Below are positions 46,824 to 56,501 of a stretch of 64,000 nucleotides of DNA, in pieces (position 1 is the first letter of the stretch; each line of letters starts with the position of its first letter). The DNA comes from Cytidiella melzeri (taxonomy: Eukaryota > Basidiomycota > Agaricomycetes > Polyporales > Irpicaceae). The position numbers were made by a program, and so were the translations under genes. The DNA is taken from NCBI GenBank assembly GCA_022592445.1, contig JABYQR010000158.1, positions 1 through 64,000 on the forward strand, given 5' to 3'. The notes under the pieces were generated by a model, which worked only from the letters and a program-made list of their open reading frames with translations, was not told the origin of the DNA and did no database searches.

Positions 46824-46873
46824 TTGCCAAGACCATCGTCGGACGGCTGTCGAGGATGGTCTTGTCTTGGCAA
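46824..46873. promoter_or_regulatory. Imperfect inverted repeat in the xylanase promoter
   Basis: Left arm TTGCCAAGACCATC and right arm GATGGTCTTGTCTTGGCAA (5 extra bases in the right arm) are separated by about 17 bases. It lies 122-171 bp before the ATG, just upstream of the TATA-like box. Palindromic sites of this kind can bind dimeric regulators, but no specific factor can be named. Confidence 0.5.
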
Positions 46874-46888
46874 TGCGAGAGCGAAAAG

Positions 46889-46896
46889 TATTTAAG
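46889..46896 (+). promoter_or_regulatory. TATA-like box of the xylanase gene
   Basis: TATTTAAG about 99-106 bp before the ATG at 46995, a normal distance for a fungal core promoter with a short 5' leader. Confidence 0.5.
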
Positions 46897-46994
46897 ACGA
46901 ACTTGTGGTGAGTAGGAGAAAAACAAAAAAAAAACTCAGCACTTTGTGCCCTGTTCAAACAGCTCAGCCTCCCCACCAAAAAAACAAACAGACA

Positions 46995-47489
46995 ATGAAG
47001 TATCTCGCCGCTCTCGTCGCGCTCGCTACAAGCATCGTGCTCCAGGCCGAGGCCGTCTCAGAGTGGGGCCAATGTAGGTATTCTTGCAGAACTTGTCGCA
47101 TAGCATACTGATATAAATGAAACTTTGACTATGGTTCAGGCGGCGGCATTGGCTTCACAGGCTCCACCACCTGCGACTCCCCCTTTGTGTGTACCGTCAT
47201 CAACAGCTACTACTTCCAATGTTTGCCTGCTAGCTCCACCGCCACGCCCGCTCCACCCTCTTCACCTACCACCGCTGCACCTCCTCCCCCGCCTACCAGT
47301 ACCGCTGCCGGCGGTGGGTCTGCTCCTGCTGGAAGCGGGTTGAACGCGAGGTTCAAGGCGAAGGGAAAGGTGTTCTTTGGTACTTGCAGTGACGAGGACC
47401 GGTTCAGCAACGCTCAGGACTCGCAAGTGACTATTGCCAATTTTGGCGGGTTGACTCCTGAGAATTCTATGAAGTGGGATTCTGTGAGG

Positions 47490-47523
<34 letters not shown>

Positions 47524-48798
47524 TGGGCGTGCTTGACAATTTCGCTGACTGTTTTGTTTGTTTGTTCTTGGTTTTGGTTTGAAGACTGAGAGTAAGCCGC
47601 ATCGAACAGTGGAAAACTCGAGTGGGCTCATTGATCGAGTTGTTGTTTAGACACCCGTGGCGTTTTTACTTTTACTGGCTCGGACGAACTCGTCGCCTAT
47701 GCTCAGCAGAACAACATGGTCGTTCGCGCACACACTCTCGGTGAGCTCGTAGTCGACCCGACCTAGTGAAGGGGTTCTTTTGCCTGCTTACACCAAAGAT
47801 CCCCCCCCCCTTTACAGTCTGGCACTCTCAGCTCCCGAGCTGGGTCTCTGCCATCAACGACAAGGCTACCCTCACTTCCGTCATCCAGACTCACATCAAC
47901 AACGTCGCTGGTCGTTACAAGGGCAAAGTCCGTTCTTGGGTGAGTCAAGTTCAACAACAATGCCCAGAACGTTCCTTCGCGGGAAAAAAAGGATTTCTGG
48001 CTCACTTTTTTTTTTCGAAACGCCAAGGACGTCGTGAACGAAATGTTCAACGACGACGGTACATACCGCTCCACCGTTTTCTACAACGTCCTCGGTATCA
48101 GCTTTGTCAACCTCGCCTTCACCACCGCGCGTGCCGCCGATCCTAACGCTATCCTCTACATCAACGATTACAAGTACGTTTTCCCCCCGTGGCTTTTTTT
48201 TATTCCAAAGTCCTGTCTGTACCCAGGTCTGATATTGCATTCGCTCCGGTGTACAGCCTCGACAGCGTTAATTCCAAGTTGACCGGCCTGGTCAACTTGG
48301 TCAAGTCCGTCAACGGAGGCGGCACGAGGCTCATCGACGGTATCGGTACTCAATGCCACTTGAGTGTAAGTAGTCAAACGTTCTTTTCAGATTCGTTATG
48401 TCAGATGCTGACGCCCTTTGTTCCTTTTTTTTGACAAAAATATCTACGATCAGGCGGGCGGTGCTGGTGGTGTTCAGGCTGCTCTGCAATACGCCGCCGG
48501 ATCCGGTGTCAAGGAATTGGCCATCACTGGTACGTGATTTGCCGACAACGCAGCATTATGGTCGAGGTACTGAGTTTGTCTGTCTCTTGTCTGCGCAGAG
48601 CTCGACATTGTCAACGCAGCTCCCAACGACTATGTCACTGTCGTCAAGGCCTGTCTGGCCGTACCGTTGTGCGCGACGATCACCGTCTGGGGTGTCCGCG
48701 ACCCCGACTCTTGGATCGCGTCCAGCGACCCGCTCTTGTTTGACGCCAACTTCCAACCCAAGCCTGCTTACACTGCCGTCATGGCCGCTCTCGCTTAG
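46995..48798 (+). CDS. Secreted endo-1,4-beta-xylanase, CBM1 plus GH10
   Basis: Cleaves internal bonds of xylan in plant cell walls. Nine exons: 46995-47073, 47140-47483, 47585-47591, 47651-47740, 47818-47939, 48028-48173, 48257-48365, 48454-48529, 48599-48798 (1,173 nt, 390 aa). Every junction is GT-AG and restores the family reading. Exon 3 is a 7-nt micro-exon (codes T, E and one base). Signal peptide about 1-20 ([20 protein letters not shown]), CBM1 about 24-57 with four Cys ([15 protein letters not shown]), a Pro/Thr/Ala linker, then the GH10 barrel: [23 protein letters not shown], acid/base Glu219 in WDVVNE and nucleophile Glu325 in ITELDI. The gene appears intact. Expected to be secreted and induced on plant polymers. 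Confidence 0.95.
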
Positions 48799-49414
48799 AA
48801 TCCCAAGTGTAGAGACCTATGTTCACTGTTCACGAGACCCACAATTTGATGTAGTTCACGATGTTGTATGTTGAACAACAAAGCTGTCAACGTATGCGTT
48901 TGAGCTATCGCAGTAATTATAACAGTCTTTGGAGCTTTTTTTTGAGCTTAAGCCGATGCACTCTGGAGAGAGAAATGCGAACAGTCTTGAGAGCGAGGAT
49001 GAAGTGCACAACGATACAAGCCTCAGCAAGCTTGGCTTGTGCCAACTTTGTCTTTTTTACAGGATCCTACGCTGTTTGTGTCTGTCTTATTTCGTCACTC
49101 CACAAGGGATTGCAGAGCGTGGTACATCACCGTGTGATACTCGAGCCTCTCCGCCTTGGACATGATATTATTATTATCTAGTCCAAGCAAAGTGAGTAGC
49201 TGTCACTGTCGACGATGAGCTCAACTCATTCACATGTAGAAAGCTGTGGCAATGCCATCCGAGTCTGTGACCGGCGTGCGAAGAGGATACGTTGCATCTA
49301 TACGTAGCTAGATAGAAATGTTTGTTTGAGTACTAGTTTGACACTGCATATATATGCGCCTTACCAGGGTCCGGAATGTTTATAACCCATTGACAGTCGA
49401 TGGGGAACAGCTTC
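48799..49414. other. Intergenic region after the xylanase
   Basis: No gene or repeat is recognised. It contains the presumed 3' untranslated region of the xylanase and ends at the target site of the hAT element. Confidence 0.55.
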
Positions 49415-49795
49415 CCCCGCGTTACAGCTCCGGGGTAAACTGGCAAGTTAATAACCCAGAGTTATTAACTGAGGTTAATAACGTGTTATTAACCAGATGT
49501 TCAGTGGTGGTCAGGTTAATAACCTATTAAGCGCCTCCCGCCGTCAGTGGCAAAATACACGCGGCCCGCAAAAATTGCTGAAGTGTCAGAACTCTCAGAC
49601 GTGATTGCACATAGAAGACATTTGTAGCTCAGTAACAAAAATTTGTAGCATGATAGTAAGAGCACTAGCTCGAGTCATATAGCTATGTTGACGGCTCCTG
49701 CGAGGCTTGGTATTAACCTCCTGCGCCCGCCGCCCAGATTCTGCTCTGCAGCGCAGCCCACCCTTGTCCGACTATGGGCAAACTAGTCAACTCAG

Positions 49796-52700
49796 ATGAA
49801 ATTGCCACCAAGCTTCGCACACTTAGGTGGCCTGTTATCTTTGCTACCTGCCTCCATCCCTACTGGTAGACACCATTACAACTTCGAAGGATTTACTCCG
49901 AACGAGACCGATGTCGACAACTATGGCCTTGAGGGGGCGCTGAATCACGCCATGGAGGTCGCCTTTTGCCCTCAGGGGCGCCAGAATGGCCCGATTGTCT
50001 TCAAGGAGCAGGGCCCGGGACTGGTAGCAATTGTGTACATTCTTGAGGACTACTTGACCCGTTATTCGCTGAGTGCGATCCTGCTTAAGTGGGTCGAGGA
50101 TTTGACTGATGCTGCAAAGAGTGCTATTGGAGAAGGAAGCATGATAGACTTTGTAAGCTGTTGCTATACCGATGATATGGACTGGTACTCACAAGTTTTT
50201 ATCATTCATGGTTTCCAGGCCGCCGTGATAGGTAGCATGTCAAATCGTGATCAAAGGCAGTCCGATGTTGATGCGCTGCTGAACTCAGGGTCAAAGTCGG
50301 CGTATGACGTTCTCGGGAAGCATGGGTCCGACCCTACTGCAAAAAGAGCCACTGGCCATAAACGACCAGCCGCAGATGTCAGCCAACAGCGCGAGCACCA
50401 GAAGGAGACACGTACAGCAAAGAAGGCAAGAAATGCTCACGAAGCGCACACGAAGAGCATTATGGACCGTTACATTGACTGTGATCCGACTGTAAAAGGG
50501 AAGGGCGGTCGGAAGGTGGAACCGCTTCTTGAAAGGGTTTCTCGGTATGTGAAACTTGCCAACTCTAACGACGAGGAAAGTGGGAAGAGTCATTGGCGCT
50601 GCGAAGGCGCGAAAGGAGGCTGTCCCACATACTGGACCGGCCCTTGTGCGGCTAATCGTGTATTCAAGCACGCTGCGGATTGTGCGCACCTTCCGTCAGA
50701 GCTCAGGCGCGCCGTAAACGAGCACCTCGGCTCCAAATCCTCAACAACGCAGCTGGAAGAGCACGAAGAATCAGCGCAACCTGATTCTGGAGAAACTGAC
50801 GCTAGCTCAGAAAAGCTCACCGAGCCTTGGTCCGCCGGACAGCTGGCCTTTGCAGGGATGTTTCGACAAGCTGGAAAGGAACATCGTCATCTCCTGCACA
50901 CCACCAACATCATGTCTTTTGTTGTCGCTGCAGGGATACCTCCATCAGTAATTGATACTGCTGAATGGAGAAAGATGTGGGAAGCTGCAGACCCTACGTA
51001 CAACCCCTTCAGCAGCACAACTCTTGTTGACACCCACATTCCTCACGAGGCAGGTCGAGTACGAACAGAAGTTCAAAAACTCTTGCAGGCACCTGGACAC
51101 GAAGGCTTCACCCTATCATTTGATGGCGGTACAACTCGTCGCGTGGACTCGGTCTATACCATTCACATCACAACACCTAGTCGTGTCGTGTATCTATGGG
51201 AGGGCCATGAGGCATCAGCGCAGTCGCACACAGGCAACCATCTATCCGAAGAGATCATCAAGGTCCGTGAGAGGTCTTGAGTCCCGCTTGTGTACTCACA
51301 TGATATGCTAGGTTTTGAACGCCATTGGGCCTCTGCTATTTCGCGGTATCGTGTCGAACAATACAGGGAATACACGACTGGCTTGTGCGATAGTTTCGAA
51401 GACGTTCCCTTGGGTTATGAACCTTATTGACGCGCCACATCATTTCCAGCTGATGCTGAAAGATATTGGTGGGCTGCATTATTTTAAAGAAGTAAGCGAG
51501 TCATGATGCCGGCATAATCAATTAAGGCTCACATTGTGCATAGATCATTGAGTGCTGTTGTCAAACAATCAAATTCTTTAGGAAGTCGTCGTACACAAAT
51601 GCACACTTGCATGAGAAGCATAAGGACCTCAAAATCAAGACGGGTCTCACCTCCTTTGGGAAAACACGTTTCTCAACTGTTTACTTATCTGGCTGCTCGC
51701 TTCGTACGAACATGCCAGCAATCAAAGCGCTGTGCAACGCAAATACGGTGAACCTGAAGGTAAGAGTGCGGAATAGTCTGGAAAAGGCTCACACTCACTT
51801 CGTAACCAATCCATACTATATAGGCCTACCACGATCGCTTTGTTGACAGCTTTGCAAACACTACTTTCTGCGCGAAGTTAGACGAACTCCTACTCATACT
51901 AGTACCCGGAGCAAATTCAACAATGTGCCTTGAGTCGACAAACTCAACTGTATCGGACGTCTATGTTTTCTGGCTCGCCACACTCGCTGAGCTGCACGAC
52001 ATCATTACGGACCGCCACAACCCCATGCCTAATGAAGTACGTGAAGACATACAACACATTACGAATTTCCAATGGAAAGAAATGATCGAACAGTCGCCCA
52101 CTGCTGATGTATATCATGCCGGCTTCATCCTTGATCCTCGTAAGTGCCTGCTGTCTTATCTTGAGCTGCTAGAGTTTTACTCATCTAAGTTGGTATTGGG
52201 CAATCCAGGCTATCGGAAATCCGATATCCTCCGTCATGCAAATGCGAATCCTCTCGCGATTGCGCCTATCAGAGTGAATTCTTCGCGACAAGCACCAGTT
52301 GCAACCACAAATCTTCCGGATCCAGTTCGGCGAGCGGGACAATTCTTGCTTGACCGTCTGCGCATTGAGTACAATGACCGCAAAACACCCATTTGCGGTT
52401 TGAGAGAAGACGAGGCCGTCGACCTACTGAAGGACCAAATTGGCAAATACTATCAAAGTGAGCCGCCATTTGATCGCCCTGTTACTGGTGACGAAGGTCC
52501 ACGTGAGTGGTGGGAAAGACTAAATCAAGATCGCTTGTACATTTCTCAGCCTATTGCGGTATGTATACTTATGGCTCTCAGCCTGAGGCGGAATTGCAAC
52601 TAAATTCTCATTGGCAGCAACTCGCCACATATCTGATGGGCCTCACACCAAACTCAATGAGCAATGAGCAAACAGCCTCGTACTTTACATGGCAAAATTC

Positions 52701-53861
52701 TCACCTCCGCGGAGCGCAGAAAGTATCTACGTTAGTTCGCATGGCTCAAATCAAGCAATTCAAAGGGGGCACAGTGGTGTAGTGGGCCACCACGCTGTGG
52801 GTGAGGAGACGCGTCAGCGTTCGAATCCCCTTGCCCCCCTTTGATTTCTCCACTGCTGATGGATTTTCGCGTTATCCTTCTCATGTCTTGCACTCGTTAT
52901 GTGCGCTTGAAGCTGCGTGTTCCCCCGGGATCACCCTCGGACATCACCGAGTGACAGCCCCGTCCCTGCATACTCGGCGTAGTCCGGCCATCACGTCTAA
53001 GCGTGGAGTGGTGCCCATGCTAGCGTTGCCCCCCAGCCGGGATTGGTCCCCCCGGTTGGCCCGGCGTGGCAGATGTAACCGAGATGGGACATTATGGGGC
53101 GCTCGGGTCTGAGCCTGGTCCGCGGAAATATCTCTGTTTCGACATCCCATACAGATTAACCGTCCCTGATATCAATCCATATTTCCCATCTATCACTCTT
53201 AATTAATCAAAAAAACTCTCCCCCCCCCAGTACTTAGGTACACGATGACATAGTTAGCTTTAAGACAGATGGATTACCCGCTAAAAATAGCCTACAAAGT
53301 GTATATGTCTACCATAGGGCTACGCCCTCAAGGACAATAAACAAGAAGGTTAAAAAAAAAAAAAAAGCAATTCAAAAAGAATCAAGAGCCGGTTAGTGTG
53401 GTTATGCATCCATCCCAGAGCTGTTGCTCACGTACAAGCAGGATGCGCGCAAGATTAAGCGGCCAACAGTCAAATTCCGCGATCTCAGCTCGACTCTTCG
53501 TTTGCGTCAAGGTGGAGATCTTGATCTGAATGTCCCAGTCGATGGTTTTCAAAGCGAGGCCGGGAGTGTGAACAGAGCTGAAGCCGATGACAGTGAGGAT
53601 GAAGTTGATAGCAACGACGACAGTGATCGAGCAGGCGGAGATGAGAACTTTGATGCGTGGGGAGCTAGACGGACAGGACAGAAGTACGACCACGAACCGG
53701 GCGATAGATTTATTGCAGGTGACCTGGCTAACCTTCAATCGCATGCACTCCGAGACTTGCTCTCTGATTCACCTCTAGTGGCACCAAAACAGACTCAGCT
53801 TGCACCAGCTGTTCAAAGGGGTCCACCGCGCAGGCTACAGGAGTCCGACTATACGATGTAG
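49796..53861 (+). pseudogene. hAT transposase, spliced, interrupted by a SINE
   Basis: Exons 49796-51262, 51312-51491, 51544-51759, 51824-52558, 52618-52764, all joined by GT-AG introns of 49-64 nt with frame kept. Then the SINE, then coding sequence again to TAG 53861. Features: a basic segment (KRATGHKRPAADVSQQREHQ), a degenerate BED-like Cys/His finger (WRCEGAKGGCPTYWTGPCAA ... HAADCAH, about 268-302), a DUF659-type RNase H core start (FTLSFDGGTTRRVDSVYTIH), GIVSNNTGNTRLACAIVS, YHAGFILDPR, and the C-terminal dimerisation end (LTPNSMSNEQTASYFTWQNS). After the SINE the frame is offset near 53400, so a second small lesion is likely. Not expected to be active. Confidence 0.88.
52765..53364 (+). 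mobile_element. tRNA-headed SINE with poly(A) tail
   Basis: A 600-bp insert flanked by a perfect 12-bp duplication AAGCAATTCAAA (52753-52764 and 53365-53376). It begins GGGGGCACAGTGGTGTAGTG: an acceptor-like GGGGGCA pairs with TGCCCCC about 70 bases on, an A-box-like TGGTGTAGTGG is at 52775-52785, and a B-box-like CGTTCGAATCC lies at 52820-52830. It ends in a run of about 14 A. TSD, A/B boxes and poly(A) fit a SINE mobilised by a LINE; no reverse transcriptase is encoded. Confidence 0.85.
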
Positions 53862-53987
53862 AGTAAAAAATCATATATATATTGGTATGAGTTATTAACC
53901 GGTTATTAACGTATATAACCGAGTGATTAATGTTAATAACGTGAAGTACAACCACAGTATAGTTTATCCCCGTGCTGTACCCCGCGT

Positions 53988-54545
53988 GCTCAAACCGCCG
54001 ATCTCTAGAGCACGTACAGTGTTGAATGCTCCAAAAATTCGGGTATTCAGGATTGCGCGCACGCGTTCATGTATCCGGAAACGCTTTGCGTTCTGTTTCC
54101 ATCATTAATGAGGTCCAAGGTGTAGCATCGGCAGCTCACCAATTGTTGCCTGGCTGTTGTTGTCCAGCTCGCACTGCGTCGACCTTGCCTTGGGAATGAT
54201 GTTTGCTGTTCCGCAACATGCGCACAATTTGAATGTTTAACATTGGTCAAGATTAAGGAGACTCGGACAGTAGGCAGATGGGTAGTTGCAAACCACTTGA
54301 ACTTACATTGTGTTACGAGCCGCCGTTTTATATGCGTGACTTTGAACAGGCCAATCTTTCTCTTCGTCGTGACATCATTCAGCTGTCACTAGTACTGCAC
54401 CACCTCCTCACATTTAACTCCAATCAATGTTTGACGTACTCCGTCACAGTTCAACTACGTGTAACTTTTCACAACCCGTCCATACTGACTTATGGAACTG
54501 GCTGGAACAAGTGTGAACCTCTCGTTCGCACACGGAGCGTGTAAC
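53988..54545. other. Short host stretch between two DNA transposons
   Basis: No gene is supported; it lies between the hAT right target duplication and the TA target of the next element. Frames under 90 codons only. Confidence 0.5.
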
Positions 54546-54547
54546 TA

Positions 54548-54571
54548 CTGTACCTTTACGACCGTAGCGGG
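54548..54571 (+). repeat. Left terminal inverted repeat
   Basis: CTGTACCTTTACGACC and the following eight bases (GTAGCGGG) are perfectly repeated, inverted, at 59375-59398. The adjacent TA on each side is the likely target duplication. Confidence 0.9.
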
Positions 54572-55166
54572 CATGGGTTGTGACCGTGACACCCCATGTT
54601 GTTAAAATTTAGCAACAAATTGCCGGTGGGACCTGTGACATGGGCCGAAATAACAACATGTATGATAACAACATGTCGGGCGCCTCGTGACCCATCAAAG
54701 CGCTGAAGTAAAGACAGAGTTTCAAAACATGAATCCGCGGTTGTTACCACATAACAAACATGCTTATATCACTTTGTATTCATCAACCGCACCTCAGAAA
54801 ACCTTTCAATTCAAGGTTAAGGTTGAAACGATCAAAGTGTAATCAGCAACCAATGAGAGAGCACGAAGAACCCGATATGGAAATTTGTAGCGCCGCCCTG
54901 AGTGTGGCCATGGCCATGCTTTCGATTCTCCTTCCTCCATGGTATGCATGTTCAGTGAACATACATTGAAGTCTTCTACATAAGTACATGATAGAAGCAT
55001 AGCTATTTTATTTGACAAAGCAAAACTCGCCGCGAGAATGAACAGCTGTGGTGAACTTTCTGTTACGGCGGGGCTTGAATCCTGACAAAATTGGGCTGAG
55101 AGGAATGAAAATACATGAGGGAGCTGTTGCTCACGGTCAATTGCTTCCCCTACCTGTCCTTCACCA

Positions 55167-56501
55167 ATGTCTACTGAGGCCCATGTCACTGACCTCACAC
55201 GGCCACCTACTGCAATGGAAATTGCACTTCAAATCCCTGCACCCGTCCAGCACATCGTCCTACCTGCGAAGTCACTCTCGATCGTGTCCCTTTTACGGTC
55301 GTCAATAATCCCTGGTCCATGCGCGATGCTCAATCCAGAGCTGTCCCACACAGCTCCTTGGATTTCATCTATCATACCCAGCGCAATCTTCAAGCCCGAG
55401 GACCTTCTGCAGATGGCATTGCCTCCTATACGCGTCGTCGAGGCTGTAGAGAAAGCACTGTTGACTCTGTTGTCAGCAGCTCCTCAGTCGATTATTGCAG
55501 CTCACCTATCCGACCAACCTGGCGTTCCGAAACATCTTCCGCTCTGGGTGGTCACGTACTGGAAAGCTGCGCATAGGGTGCGGAACGTTCGGCAAATGTG
55601 GAGGACAAGTTTGGAGTGGGCGCAGAAAGGAACTGTAGGTTCTAGTTACGGCCGTCAGGCGTTGGAACGTCTAAACAAAAACCTAACTCACCTGGCCTGG
55701 GACGACTCCTTGAAAGGAGATGTACGGAGCTCAACTTCTTTATCGAGCATTTCAGAATGTATCCCTGCCTATCTATCCAATGCGCTTCTGACTGGTTCAC
55801 ATATCAATCAACTGCTTGCTCAACTAAGACGAAGACTTGAAACCTTACCTGAGATTGGATGGACAGCATCTCATTCACTGGTTGGACCGGATATGATTTC
55901 AAGCATTGTTGCGGCATCGAAGGACACACCGGAGAACGTCGAGCATCTCCGAAAGTACGACGCAATACGTCTGCTAGAGTTTGACCTTGTGGGCGGACAT
56001 ACTGCAAGCGTAGGAGGAGTTGCGTACATAAACGACAATCACTACACTGCTGTTGTGCTCCGTGTAAGGGACAGGTATCTTGGGTACGGCGACTCTATGA
56101 ATGGACGGATGCCGAAGGACCTTCGATGTGCTATGCTATGGTGGATCGCTAGGTCGATGGACAAAGGGCTCGATGGCGGCGGGGATGTTCCTATCGATCA
56201 GTGGATTCAACACTTGCCAATAACATCGCAGCCAACTTACGACGGACACTCTTTCGGAATGCTAGCGGTGAACGCACTTACCCATCACTACGCTCCGGAG
56301 ATTAGTCTGGTTGAACCAACCCGAACATCGCTTGCAGTTGAGTGCATTTTAGCATTCAACGATATCTGCCAAATACATTTCGATGCGGTAAGCAGAGTTA
56401 TTGCAGATTTATCTTACAGGAAGGCTCACGTTTATTCCTCTGATAACTCTCTGACCCTGATGCCGATCTACCCGTTCGAAGTTTTGCTAGCCTCTCTATG
56501 A
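55167..56501 (+). CDS. Ulp1-like C48 cysteine-protease protein, catalytic Cys missing
   Basis: 444 codons from ATG 55167. The C-terminal part has the C48 (SUMO-protease-like) layout: His in INDNHYTAVVL, Asp in YLGYGDSMNG, Gln in ITSQPTYDGHS, and then SFGMLAVNAL where the family has SCG. The nucleophile Cys is Phe here (TTC at 56253-56255, residue 363), so the copy should be inactive as a protease unless it now only binds. The N-terminal half is unassigned. Ulp1-type proteases are known passengers of several transposon groups. The stop overlaps the transposase start codon by three bases (ATGA at 56498-56501). Confidence 0.8.
   Translation: MSTEAHVTDLTRPPTAMEIALQIPAPVQHIVLPAKSLSIVSLLRSSIIPGPCAMLNPELSHTAPWISSIIPSAIFKPEDLLQMALPPIRVVEAVEKALLTLLSAAPQSIIAAHLSDQPGVPKHLPLWVVTYWKAAHRVRNVRQMWRTSLEWAQKGTVGSSYGRQALERLNKNLTHLAWDDSLKGDVRSSTSLSSISECIPAYLSNALLTGSHINQLLAQLRRRLETLPEIGWTASHSLVGPDMISSIVAASKDTPENVEHLRKYDAIRLLEFDLVGGHTASVGGVAYINDNHYTAVVLRVRDRYLGYGDSMNGRMPKDLRCAMLWWIARSMDKGLDGGGDVPIDQWIQHLPITSQPTYDGHSFGMLAVNALTHHYAPEISLVEPTRTSLAVECILAFNDICQIHFDAVSRVIADLSYRKAHVYSSDNSLTLMPIYPFEVLLASL

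Larger units (their letters stand above)
49423..53979 (+). mobile_element. hAT-type DNA transposon with a nested SINE
   Basis: Perfect 8-bp duplications CCCCGCGT flank it (49415-49422 and 53980-53987), the hallmark TSD length of hAT elements. Terminal inverted repeats are TACAGCTCCGGGGTAAAC on the left and, reverse-complemented, TACAGCACGGGGATAAAC on the right. Subterminal regions at both ends carry several GTTAATAAC-type motifs (49447-49532 and 53892-53940), the usual position of hAT transposase sites. It encodes one spliced transposase and is interrupted by a SINE at 52765-53364. Confidence 0.93.

Noticed and set aside
47491..47520. Long T run as a terminator or repeat element
   Set aside because: It is inside intron 2 of the xylanase and is an ordinary homopolymer; length may be a sequencing artefact.
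52765..52840. Possible functional tRNA gene
   Set aside because: A and B boxes and an acceptor-like pairing exist, but the T-stem does not pair and no clean anticodon arm forms; the poly(A) tail and TSD fit a SINE.
56388..56420. Short intron joining the Ulp1 frame to the transposase
   Set aside because: GT and AG sites are present but 33 nt is too short and the spliced frame meets a stop at once.
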